Shown one piece after another: positions 53,152 through 60,764 of a stretch of DNA of 64,000 nt. Position 1 is the first letter of the stretch, and the number at the start of each line of letters is the position of its first letter. The stretch comes from Caproicibacter sp047833665. Lineage in GTDB: Bacteria > Bacillota > Clostridia > Oscillospirales > Acutalibacteraceae. The stretch lies in NCBI GenBank assembly GCA_047833665.1, contig CP181261.1:1488001-1552000 (forward strand), in the 5' to 3' direction. A program made the translations under genes and the position numbers. The notes beneath the pieces were generated by a model. The model saw only the letters and a program-made list of their open reading frames with translations. It ran no database searches and was not told the DNA's origin.

Positions 53152-53492
53152 GCATATTGTCAGAATTAAACTCGTTATTAGATGGTTTGGGTATCCCCAT
53201 TGAAACCGGGGTATTTAGCGGTGTACCGCCAGATGAGTACCTTGTCATTACTCCGATGACAGATACATTTGAAGTTTTTGCAGACAACCGGCCTCAGGTA
53301 GAAACCCAGGAGGTAAGGTTGTCTTTATTTACCAAGGGAAACTACACTGTACGTAAAAACGAAATAGTGAACACATTGCTCCAAGCGGGCTTTACCATTA
53401 CCGACAGGCGGTATATAGGCCATGAGGACGATACCGGCTATCACCACTATGCCATTGATGTGGCAAAAGAGTATGAAGTAAAGGAGGAATGA
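53148..53492 (+). CDS. Tail terminator/completion protein
   Basis: 114 residues. PDEYLVITPMTDTFEVFADN and YHHYAIDVAKEYEV match tail terminator proteins that lie between gp10-like and tube genes. Confidence 0.78.
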   Translation: MSILSELNSLLDGLGIPIETGVFSGVPPDEYLVITPMTDTFEVFADNRPQVETQEVRLSLFTKGNYTVRKNEIVNTLLQAGFTITDRRYIGHEDDTGYHHYAIDVAKEYEVKEE

Positions 53493-53497
53493 AAAAC

Positions 53498-54097
53498 ATG
53501 GCCACAATCGGACTGGACAGGTTATATTATGCCAAAATAACTGAGAATGAAAACGGAGAAGAGACATACGACACGCCTGTTCCGCTGGCTAAGGCTATTA
53601 CGGCAGAGCTTTCTGTGGAGCTGGCAGAGGCGACACTTTATGCCGATGACGGGGCGGCAGAAGTGGTCAAGGAATTTCAAAGCGGCACACTGACTCTTGG
53701 TGTTGCAGATATCGGAGTAGACGCTGCTGAGGTTTTGACGGGAGCCACCCTTGATGACAATAAGGTGCTGATTTCCACCAGCGAGGATGGAGGCGCGCCT
53801 GTGGCAATCGGCTTTAGAGCCAAGAAAGCTAACGGCAAGTACAGGTATTTTTGGCTTTACAGGGTTAAATTCGGAATCCCGGCTACAAATCTCCAAACGA
53901 AAGGTGATAGCATTACCTTTTCGACACCCACCATTGAAGGGACAGTCATGAGACGTAACAAACCAGATGGCCAGGGAAAGCACCCTTGGAAGGCAGAGGT
54001 CAGCGAAGACGATCCCGGTGTATCGCCTGAAACTATTACCGGCTGGTATACGGAAGTTTATGAGCCGGTATTTGCTGTGGGAGGAGGCAGCGAATAA
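53498..54097 (+). CDS. Major tail tube protein
   Basis: 199 residues from ATG 53498, ten bases behind AAGGAGG. phi13/TP901-type tube protein: MATIGLDRLYYAKITENENG, then YADDGAAEVVKEFQSGTLTL. Non-contractile tail tube. Confidence 0.9.
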   Translation: MATIGLDRLYYAKITENENGEETYDTPVPLAKAITAELSVELAEATLYADDGAAEVVKEFQSGTLTLGVADIGVDAAEVLTGATLDDNKVLISTSEDGGAPVAIGFRAKKANGKYRYFWLYRVKFGIPATNLQTKGDSITFSTPTIEGTVMRRNKPDGQGKHPWKAEVSEDDPGVSPETITGWYTEVYEPVFAVGGGSE

Positions 54098-54480
54098 TGC
54101 AGGATAATGACAGAAGCGCAATTATCAAAATCGGCGATGAAGAATATCAGCTTATTCTAACCACTAAAGCGACAAAGGAGATTGCAAAAAGGTACGGCGG
54201 TCTTGAAAACCTCGGCACGAAACTGATGAAAACCGAGAACTTCGAGATGGCTCTTGACGAAGTGGTATGGCTGATTACACTGCTGGCTAACCAGAGCATT
54301 TTGATACACAACCTCAAAAATCAGGATAAGCGTGAACTCCTGACTGAAGAGACAGTGGAACTTCTCACATCTCCCTTGGAACTGGCAGCATATAAAGACG
54401 CTATCATGGAAGCAATGTTCAAGGGTACCAAAAGAAACGTTGAAAGTGAGGATGATTTAAAAAACACACCGGCCGAGTGA
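54097..54480 (+). CDS. Tail assembly chaperone G, short form
   Basis: 127 residues. KIGDEEYQLILTTKATKEIA and ALDEVVWLITLLANQS fit the chaperone family. Near the end GAT GAT TTA AAA AAC contains the slippery heptamer A-AAA-AAC (54459-54465). One base overlap with the tube gene. Confidence 0.85.
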   Translation: MQDNDRSAIIKIGDEEYQLILTTKATKEIAKRYGGLENLGTKLMKTENFEMALDEVVWLITLLANQSILIHNLKNQDKRELLTEETVELLTSPLELAAYKDAIMEAMFKGTKRNVESEDDLKNTPAE

Positions 54481-54668
54481 GCGATGAGGAATTGTTCACT
54501 CGGCTTTTATATTACGGCACTGTCCAGCTTAATCGTTCAGAGGAAGAAGTATGGCTCATGCCTGTTGGATACCTGCTTGATTTATGGGAGTGCCATAGAC
54601 AGTTTTTAGGGCTGGCGAAACCAAAGCGTATGTTTACCATTGATGATGTGATACCTTATGGAATATAA
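54465..54668 (+). CDS. T extension made by -1 frameshift
   Basis: In the -1 frame after 54465, codons CAC ACC GGC CGA GTG lead into VSDEELFTRLLYYGTVQLNR and end at 54668 (IDDVIPYGI). The extension adds 67 residues, for a 190-residue GT protein. GTG 54477 could start the same frame, but has no ribosome site. Same heptamer as in prophage 1. Confidence 0.82.
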   Translation, partial: HTGRVSDEELFTRLLYYGTVQLNRSEEEVWLMPVGYLLDLWECHRQFLGLAKPKRMFTIDDVIPYGI

Positions 54669-54722
54669 GCAGCAAAAAAGCAGGGTGGCTGTAATCCCTG
54701 CTTTAAAAAGCTGCTTTTATTC
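54667..54722. terminator. Nested bidirectional terminator
   Basis: Inner AAAGCAGGG/CCCTGCTTT and outer AAGCAGC/GCTGCTT arms. It separates the rightward tail genes from the leftward PIN toxin gene. Confidence 0.75.
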
Positions 54723-55121
54723 CATTTGCAGAAACTCTGCCGCTGTTACGATCTTTGGGTTTGTTACGCCGGATTCAAGGAAATCCCTATCTCCGGTTAC
54801 AAGCACGTCAGCTTTTGCCGCAATAGCCGCCCTGAGTATTGGCCTATCGGATGCGTCCCGGACAAGCGCCTCATCCGACACGTCAACTGCGGGAGTTGGA
54901 ACAACTTCAAGAACGGTAAGCGCAATCGCCAAAAAGCGTTCAAGCGCCTGGATCTTATGGGGGAATTTCCGGTTGTATACCCGGCGAAGCTCATCGATGT
55001 TTTGATCGCAAACCATACCGTGGTTAGGGTGTGTTACAGCTTTAATGTACGCTTGATAAGGCGTTCCTTCGCAGCTCAAGGAAGCGGAGATTAGGATGTT
55101 GGTGTCAATTAACACTCTCAT
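54717..55121 (-). CDS. PIN-domain toxin, putative
   Basis: 134 residues. PIN signature: RVLIDTNILISA with D6, an ELRRVYNRKF region for the second acidic residue, then DRPILRAAIAAKADVLVTGD and RDF. Metal-dependent RNase fold, of the putative toxin COG1569 type. Overlaps the AbrB-like gene by 4 bp, with the antitoxin first. Confidence 0.88.
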   Translation of the reverse strand: MRVLIDTNILISASLSCEGTPYQAYIKAVTHPNHGMVCDQNIDELRRVYNRKFPHKIQALERFLAIALTVLEVVPTPAVDVSDEALVRDASDRPILRAAIAAKADVLVTGDRDFLESGVTNPKIVTAAEFLQME

Positions 55122-55390
55122 AGCCCTTCAATCTCCGCGCGGACGTCCTTCACCAGATCCATAACATCGTCATCATTGCGGATCCCGGCTTTTTCCGCTT
55201 CGCCCTCCATTTCTTTCTGCAGCATTTTCATGGCGTAGACAGCGGAGTTCATAAGGATAACCCGGTCTTCCTCGCAAATGAGGGTGACGCGGTCTCCGGT
55301 GGAAAGGCGAAGTTTGGAGCGGATATCTTTTGGCAGCGTGATCTGGCCTTTTGCCATTACCTTTGCATTATCAACTATGGGAACGTTCAT
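55118..55390 (-). CDS. AbrB/MazE-type antitoxin
   Basis: 90 residues. Swapped-hairpin DNA-binding domain (KVMAKGQITLPKDIRSKLRL, then GDRVTLICEEDRVILMNS) and a helical C-terminus for toxin binding. AAGGAGG lies before the start. Likely represses its own promoter. Confidence 0.9.
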   Translation of the reverse strand: MNVPIVDNAKVMAKGQITLPKDIRSKLRLSTGDRVTLICEEDRVILMNSAVYAMKMLQKEMEGEAEKAGIRNDDDVMDLVKDVRAEIEGL

Positions 55391-55427
55391 GCTAAGTCCT
55401 CCTTTTTAGGATTTGAAAAGCAGGAAA

Positions 55428-55477
55428 TTCCCTACTTTCCCTACTATTAGTATATGCCAAACCGCATTGAAATACAA
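55428..55477 (-). promoter_or_regulatory. Promoter and operator of the PIN/AbrB pair
   Basis: On the minus strand: TTGTAT (55477-55472), 17 bp, TATACT (55454-55449). Just downstream, two perfect tandem 9-bp repeats (AGTAGGGAA twice, 55445-55428) would be a fitting operator. Confidence 0.65.
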
Positions 55478-55523
55478 TAGCCTTTTATAATTTTTTAATT
55501 TTTACTCGAAAGGAGGCGGTTAT

Positions 55524-57140
55524 GTGGCAGACAATTTTGGCTTGAAGATCGGGATTGAAGGCGAAAAGGAGTTTAAAAACGCCATTCGTGAGATCAACCA
55601 AAGTTTTAAGGTACTGGGTAGCGAAATGAACCTGGTTGCATCTCAGTTCGACAAGCAGGATAAGTCAGTTGAAGCTGTTACTGCAAGAAACAAGGTGCTT
55701 AACAAAGAGATCGAATTGCAGAAAGAAAAAATAGCTACTTTGGAGAAAGCGCTTGCCAATGCCGCCTCATCTTTCGGAGAAACCGACAAGCGGACGCAGT
55801 CCTGGCAGATACAGCTCAACAACGCCAAAGCCGAGCTGAACAAAATGGAGCGCGAGCTCGAACAGTCTGCTGAAAGTGCAGATGAACTTGGGGACGAATT
55901 GAAGGAAAGTGGAGACAATGCCGAAAAATCCAGCTCGAAATTTGAGAAGCTGGGCAGCGTTCTTAAAGGTGTTGGCGCGGCTATGGGTGCTGCAGCGGCC
56001 GCAGCGGGCGCGGCTGCCATCAAGCTGGGAAAAGAGGTCGTGGAGCAGTTTGGTGAGCTTGAGCAGAACCTTGGCGGTTCTGAAGCTGTGTTTGGAGAAT
56101 ATGCTGCACGTATCCAAAAAACGGGAGAAGAAGCCTACAAGAATCTGGGCTTGTCCCAATCCGAGTACCTTGCCACCGCCAACAAAATGGGCGCACTGTT
56201 TCAGGGTGCTGGTGTCGATCAGCAAAAAAGTCTGGAGCTTACTGAGAAGGCCATGCAACGGGCGGCAGATATGGCTTCGGTTATGGGCATTGACATGCAG
56301 ACTGCCATGGAATCCATCGCTGGCGCAGCCAAGGGTAACTTCACCATGATGGATAATCTGGGCGTCGCCATGAACGCCACTACCATCGAAGCTTATGCTC
56401 TTGCAAAAGGGCTGGATTTTGCCTGGAATAGCGCAACCAATGCCGAAAAGGCCGAGATCGCCATGCAGATGTTTTTTGAAAAAACCGAACAGTATGCTGG
56501 CAACTTCGCAAGAGAGTCTACCCAGACCATCAGCGGTTCCATTGGTCTTTTACAAGCCTCTCTAAGTTCGTTTATAGCAGGACTTGGCAATGCGAACGCT
56601 GATATGACGAACCTAACACAAAATCTTGTGGATGCCTTTCAGGCTGTAGTTAAAAATATTGTACCGGTTTTGGAAAATATAGTGGCTGCTCTGCCGGAGG
56701 CAACCGGTGCGATTATCTCAGCAGTCAAAGATCTGCTTCCCGTGCTGTTGCAAACTGTAACTGAATTGTTCTCTCAGGTGCTTCAAACTCTCTTGAGCCT
56801 GCTGCCGGAGCTGATCCCGGCGGCAGTAGATGCAGTCATGACCATTGCAGGTACACTCATTGATAACCTGCCTTTACTCATTGATGCAGCGGTGCAGCTA
56901 ATCACAGCGTTGGTAATGGGGCTTGGAGAAGCATTACCTGAGCTAATTCCAGCAGCAGTTCAAGCAGTGATCACCATTGTGCAAGGGCTGCTGGATAATA
57001 TGGACAAAATCCTTGAAGCTGCTTTTACATTGATTCAAGGACTGGCGCAGGGACTTTTAAATGCATTGCCAGAACTAATTGAAGCACTGCCGAGGATAAT
57101 TGCAACAATCATTGACTTTGTGACGAACAATAAGCAGTGA
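55524..57140 (+). CDS. Tape measure protein, N-terminal part (interrupted)
   Basis: 538 residues to a stop created by a 170-bp tandem duplication. N-terminal coiled coil (FKNAIREINQSFKVLGSEMN), alanine-rich linker, tape measure domain (TANKMGALFQGAGVDQ; QTAMESIAGAAKGNFTMMDN), then repeated amphipathic leucine-rich units (LLPELIPAAVDAVMTIAGTL; LPELIPAAVQAVITIVQGLL). Stop TGA 57138-57140 overlaps GTG 57137 of the second part. Confidence 0.88.
   Translation: MADNFGLKIGIEGEKEFKNAIREINQSFKVLGSEMNLVASQFDKQDKSVEAVTARNKVLNKEIELQKEKIATLEKALANAASSFGETDKRTQSWQIQLNNAKAELNKMERELEQSAESADELGDELKESGDNAEKSSSKFEKLGSVLKGVGAAMGAAAAAAGAAAIKLGKEVVEQFGELEQNLGGSEAVFGEYAARIQKTGEEAYKNLGLSQSEYLATANKMGALFQGAGVDQQKSLELTEKAMQRAADMASVMGIDMQTAMESIAGAAKGNFTMMDNLGVAMNATTIEAYALAKGLDFAWNSATNAEKAEIAMQMFFEKTEQYAGNFARESTQTISGSIGLLQASLSSFIAGLGNANADMTNLTQNLVDAFQAVVKNIVPVLENIVAALPEATGAIISAVKDLLPVLLQTVTELFSQVLQTLLSLLPELIPAAVDAVMTIAGTLIDNLPLLIDAAVQLITALVMGLGEALPELIPAAVQAVITIVQGLLDNMDKILEAAFTLIQGLAQGLLNALPELIEALPRIIATIIDFVTNNKQ
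56962..57131 (+). repeat. 170-bp tandem repeat, copy 1
   Basis: From AAGCAGTGATC to GACGAACAAT, identical to 57132-57301. Confidence 0.97.
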
Positions 57141-57301
57141 TCACCATTGTGCAAGGGCTGCTGGATAATATGGACAAAATCCTTGAAGCTGCTTTTACAT
57201 TGATTCAAGGACTGGCGCAGGGACTTTTAAATGCATTGCCAGAACTAATTGAAGCACTGCCGAGGATAATTGCAACAATCATTGACTTTGTGACGAACAA
57301 T
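57132..57301 (+). repeat. 170-bp tandem repeat, copy 2
   Basis: Exact copy of 56962-57131 with no spacer. As 170 is not a multiple of 3 it shifts the frame of the tape measure gene. Confidence 0.97.
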
Positions 57302-58957
57302 ATGCCGAAGATCATAGAATTGGGAATTACGCTTATCGTACAGCTTGCTGCCGGGCTTGTGAAAGCCATTCCAGAACTAGTAAAGTCTTTACCTCAGATT
57401 GTTGCGGCTATTATAGAAGGTTTGGGCAAGGCGGTTGTTTCAGTGGTTGAGATTGGTAAGAACATTGTAAAAGGCATCTGGGAAGGTATTAAAAGCCTTG
57501 TTACCCTTACCAGCAGCGATCCGTTGAGGACGCCAAAACTTCTGGAAATACAGCTTCATGATATACCGAAAGCGCCCTATGAGAAACTAGGCTTTGCCCG
57601 TCCTGTGATTTTGGACAAAAACGGAGCATGGGAAGCTGTTCTTGAAAATGCCTTTGATATCATTGTCACTGGTGAGGTGAACGGCGCGGATACGCTGGAA
57701 TTCAAGCTTCCGTTCCATGATCCAAAAAGAAGCACACTGGAAAATGAAAAACAAGTGCAAATCGTAAATGACATTTACCGGATCCGAACCTTAACGGACA
57801 ATAAAAGCGAAGATGGGCGTGTTATTACGCAAGTATATGCTGAAGCGGTATTTTACGATCTGTCTTTCAGTGCGGAAAAAGAACCTAGAGAATTCAATGC
57901 AGATACTGCAGATGTTCCGATGCAATATGCACTTTTGGGTACAGGTTGGACAGTAGGAAATGTTACTGTCACTACGAAACGGACATGGCAGTGTACAGAA
58001 AAAAATGCCTTATCCATCCTTCGCACCGTACAGAATATTTATGGCGGCGATCTGGTGTTTGACAGCGCCAACCGCCAGGTACACCTTTTGACTTTTAGTG
58101 GTACTGATAGCGGAGCGCTTTTTTCATATAGAAAGAATTTGAAAAGTATTCAGCGGGTAGTCGATACACGTGAATTAGTGACAAAGCTCTATGCTTATGG
58201 AAAGGACGGATTGACCTTCGCTTCAATTAATGGAGGTAAGGAATACGTGGAAGATTACACTTTTTCCAGTGAAGTAAGGGTGTCGACGCTTGATTGTTCG
58301 TCGTTTACAAATCCATATCAGATGCTGGAATATGCAAAAATGCGGCTTGCAGAATATTCGAAGCCTCGCGTGTCATATGTGCTGTCTGCTATGGATTTAT
58401 CTGCGCTAACCGGTTATGAGCACGAAGCATGGAAACTGGGTGATATTGTTACAGTGGACGATAAAGAACTAGGCCTTTTGGTAAAAACACGTGTTGTGCG
58501 AAGGCAGTATAACTTGCAGGAACCATGGAAAACAGTGATCGAGCTTTCAACTAAACTGCGGGAACTCGGCGATTCTTCAGCACAGTGGGACAAGGCAGCG
58601 GATGCACTGTCCTCAGCAGAGTTGATAAACCGTCAGGAAATTAAAGATATGGTACCATTCAACCATCTGCGCAATTCCAGAGCGGATGATGGTTTTGCCT
58701 ACTGGGTCAATTCCGGCTTTGAAGTGGATACTGAGAATGGTGTTTCGGGAACTGCTTCCTTCAAGGCTGTTGGTGTACCTGGTATGACAAAGAGTCTGTC
58801 ACAGACGGTATACCCAGCGACACGTAAAAGCTATACATTTTCAGCGCAGATTGCTTCCGAAAACCTTGAAAAGGGCGAAAACGGCCAAGTTGGTGTTGAG
58901 ATAGTCATTGAATACGAGGACGGTACAACAGAAACAAGATTTATAGACCTGATTTGA
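57137..58957 (+). CDS. Tape measure C-terminal remnant fused to tail-associated (Tal-like) protein
   Basis: 606 residues if started at GTG 57137. The first ~125 residues repeat and continue the tape measure (MPKIIELGITLIVQLAAGLV). At about residue 130-150 (TSSDPLRTPKLLEIQ) the sequence changes to a tail-associated/endopeptidase-type protein (PVILDKNGAWEAVLENAFDI; LEFKLPFHDPKRSTLENEKQ; LGDIVTVDDKELGLLVKTRV). The end resembles a carbohydrate-binding beta domain. A separate distal tail gene normally between the two is absent, so a deletion has joined them. Confidence 0.8.
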   Translation: MITIVQGLLDNMDKILEAAFTLIQGLAQGLLNALPELIEALPRIIATIIDFVTNNMPKIIELGITLIVQLAAGLVKAIPELVKSLPQIVAAIIEGLGKAVVSVVEIGKNIVKGIWEGIKSLVTLTSSDPLRTPKLLEIQLHDIPKAPYEKLGFARPVILDKNGAWEAVLENAFDIIVTGEVNGADTLEFKLPFHDPKRSTLENEKQVQIVNDIYRIRTLTDNKSEDGRVITQVYAEAVFYDLSFSAEKEPREFNADTADVPMQYALLGTGWTVGNVTVTTKRTWQCTEKNALSILRTVQNIYGGDLVFDSANRQVHLLTFSGTDSGALFSYRKNLKSIQRVVDTRELVTKLYAYGKDGLTFASINGGKEYVEDYTFSSEVRVSTLDCSSFTNPYQMLEYAKMRLAEYSKPRVSYVLSAMDLSALTGYEHEAWKLGDIVTVDDKELGLLVKTRVVRRQYNLQEPWKTVIELSTKLRELGDSSAQWDKAADALSSAELINRQEIKDMVPFNHLRNSRADDGFAYWVNSGFEVDTENGVSGTASFKAVGVPGMTKSLSQTVYPATRKSYTFSAQIASENLEKGENGQVGVEIVIEYEDGTTETRFIDLI

Positions 58958-58967
58958 GGGTGATGAT

Positions 58968-59162
58968 ATGGCATATTTCAATCAGATTGCACACAGTATT
59001 TCTCCCAAAAGTATCAGCAGAGTCAAATCTATCACCATCAGGCTGTGCGTCACTGACTGCACCGGCACAGTGTACTTTACAGACTTATTGCTTCAGGGCG
59101 GTTCGGTTTCCACTGGATGGATCGGGCATGTATGCGAAATCCGGTGGACATTGGACGGGTAA
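58968..59162 (+). CDS. Small tail-region protein
   Basis: 64 residues, ribosome site GAGGGTGATG ahead. Contains RLCVTDCTGTVYFTDLLLQG, which is also found in the next phage gene beyond erm. Ends with EIRWTLDG. Possibly complete; role unknown, perhaps fibre-associated. Confidence 0.65.
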   Translation: MAYFNQIAHSISPKSISRVKSITIRLCVTDCTGTVYFTDLLLQGGSVSTGWIGHVCEIRWTLDG

Positions 59163-59175
59163 TGAGCCGCTAAAA

Positions 59176-59964
59176 TTATTTTCTGCCTAACACATGCTCC
59201 CAGTAGCATCGGAAAAGGCAGAGCCACTGAACATAAAGAATCTCTGTAGGAGTAATATTTTTATTTTGCACACCAGCCTGACGGAATGCCCTAGATAACT
59301 GCTTGCTTGTAAAAAGACTGCGGAATCCATATTTTAGTGCCTTTGAAACAAATTGTTCATAGGCAAACCACTGGTTTGCGGGTATGTCCGGTTGGCTCTT
59401 TTTCTTAAGGTGAAGAAGTACTACATCAACGCTTGGTTTGGGATGGAAATCCTCCCTGCTGAAATAGTAAGCAATATCTAAATCGAACTTGGGCTTTATA
59501 AGCAGAGAACGCAATGATTCTGAAGGCTCACCCATAAAACGTTTGGCTGCGCCTTTTTCCATGGTAAGCCATGCTTCAGAAGGTGCGTTTTTGCATTCCG
59601 TCAATTTTCGCATAATATCCGTAGTGAAGCAAAAAGGGATATTTGAAAAAACTTTATAATCTTCATAATTAGGAAGTTTCCATTTCAAAAAGTCCTGATG
59701 ATATATACGGATATTTTTGACGTCCTTGAATTTTGCTGTCAATTTATTATATAAACGGCCGTCAATTTCAATTGCCGAAACTTTCCGGCATCTTTTTATC
59801 AAGAAACCTGTTATATGACCCTTTCCCGGACCAATTTCAATAACATGATCTTTTTTGTTAAGGGTTGTTCTGCGAATAATTCTGTTGATAATTTTGTAAC
59901 TTGTTAAAAAGTTTTGAGATACCCAAATGGGCGGAGTTGTCCCTTTTTTTCTATTTTGGGGCAT
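59176..59964 (-). CDS. erm: 23S rRNA adenine-N6-methyltransferase (Erm family)
   Basis: 262 residues, opposite to the phage genes. Family motifs: SQNFLTSYKIINRII, AdoMet site IEIGPGKGHITG, an acidic loop IEIDGRLYNKL, catalytic NIPF (SNIPFCFTT), and EDFHPKPSVDVVLLHLKK. Such enzymes methylate A2058 of 23S rRNA and give macrolide-lincosamide-streptogramin B resistance. It is not one of the classes I can name. More A+T-rich than its neighbours and provided with a leader peptide and attenuator, so it is acquired cargo. Confidence 0.88.
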   Translation of the reverse strand: MPQNRKKGTTPPIWVSQNFLTSYKIINRIIRRTTLNKKDHVIEIGPGKGHITGFLIKRCRKVSAIEIDGRLYNKLTAKFKDVKNIRIYHQDFLKWKLPNYEDYKVFSNIPFCFTTDIMRKLTECKNAPSEAWLTMEKGAAKRFMGEPSESLRSLLIKPKFDLDIAYYFSREDFHPKPSVDVVLLHLKKKSQPDIPANQWFAYEQFVSKALKYGFRSLFTSKQLSRAFRQAGVQNKNITPTEILYVQWLCLFRCYWEHVLGRK

Positions 59965-59971
59965 AAAAATA

Positions 59972-60005
59972 CACCTCTTTCGTTTTTTCGTAATCGAAAA
60001 AGGTG
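59972..60005 (-). promoter_or_regulatory. Attenuator hairpin covering the erm ribosome site
   Basis: On the minus strand CACCT and TTTTTCG pair with CGAAAAA and AGGTG around ATTA, enclosing the AGAGGTG ribosome site that lies before the erm ATG. This would keep translation low until the leader is stalled. Confidence 0.65.
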
Positions 60006-60043
60006 CACAAAAACAAAGATGCTGCTATGAGCTATCTTTCTTT

Positions 60044-60078
60044 CTGTGCACTTTTATTTACCTGTGCACTTTTATTTA
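60044..60078 (-). repeat. Two 17-bp direct repeats in the erm leader
   Basis: CTGTGCACTTTTATTTA occurs at 60,044-60,060 and again at 60,062-60,078 (plus-strand reading). GTGCAC recurs once more at about 60,003, allowing alternative pairings of the leader RNA. Confidence 0.85.
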
Positions 60079-60101
60079 CGAATACGAAAAATACCATACA
60101 T
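60072..60101 (-). CDS. Putative erm leader peptide (MYGIFRIRK)
   Basis: Nine codons and stop on the minus strand between promoter and attenuator. It contains GIF followed by R-I-R-K, like the +x+ (R-L-R) type of macrolide arrest seen in the ErmD leader. GGAGG is 13 bases ahead, a bit far. Confidence 0.55.
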   Translation of the reverse strand: MYGIFRIRK

Positions 60102-60133
60102 AGGTGTATACTAGCCTCCAAATATAAAATCAA

Positions 60134-60167
60134 ATTATAGTTTAGCATTAATGCCTATGTTTGTCAA
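60134..60167 (-). promoter_or_regulatory. Putative erm promoter
   Basis: TTGACA on the minus strand (60167-60162), 17 bp to TAAACT (60144-60139); a perfect TATAAT (60139-60134) lies next to it at 22 bp. Confidence 0.5.
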
Positions 60168-60188
60168 ATGGTTTTGGAGGAAAAAACT

Positions 60189-60764
60189 ATGAAGTTTTCA
60201 AGATTTACAGAAACCATACAACTAAAAAGCAATAAACATGTGGTGGGCGTTACTGTGATACTCAAGATTTCCGACTGTACCGGAATAATCTATTTCACCG
60301 ACCTGCAGCTTCAGGATGGAGATCAGTTGACAGGCTATACCGTCCACACGAGCAAAATGCTAACGAAAATGCAGGAAAACGGGCAGCCAGTTCCGCCCCG
60401 GCATTATAACGGTGTGGTGCGAACAGCGGAGACTGTAATTTTATTCAACCTGGGCAAAACTTCTGCTGGTCTTGACTGCTATATCTATCCTATACAGGAT
60501 ATGGCCGCAGGAAGTATTGAAATATCCCAAGGTATGGGCGCGCATAAGGTAAGGTTTCTTGACTCGGTTAACGCAGGCGATGAGCTGACACTCAAGGCTT
60601 CCACCCGCCAATGCCTAAAAAACGGAAGTCAGACTCCTAAGGATGGGTTTTATCAATATTCTGCGGCATGGGACAGCAAACATACAGTGAAACTGGAAGA
60701 GAGAAAATCGGCGCGGTTGCTCTTTGAATTTCAGGAGATGCAGGAAGGCGGTGACCGGTTGTGA
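60189..60764 (+). CDS. Tail-region protein with the CTG-YFTDL domain
   Basis: 191 residues from ATG 60189 (TGGAGG ahead). The N-terminal ~45 residues (VILKISDCTGIIYFTDLQLQ) are paralogous to the 64-residue protein across the erm gene; the remainder (VILFNLGKTSAGLDCYIYPI; GMGAHKVRFLDSVNAGDELT) is beta-rich. Probably a fibre or baseplate component. Overlaps the next start (GTGA). Confidence 0.7.
   Translation: MKFSRFTETIQLKSNKHVVGVTVILKISDCTGIIYFTDLQLQDGDQLTGYTVHTSKMLTKMQENGQPVPPRHYNGVVRTAETVILFNLGKTSAGLDCYIYPIQDMAAGSIEISQGMGAHKVRFLDSVNAGDELTLKASTRQCLKNGSQTPKDGFYQYSAAWDSKHTVKLEERKSARLLFEFQEMQEGGDRL

Noticed and set aside
60044..60078. GTGCAC repeats as a CRISPR or att repeat
   Set aside because: Only two adjacent copies, both within the erm leader; attenuator function explains them better.
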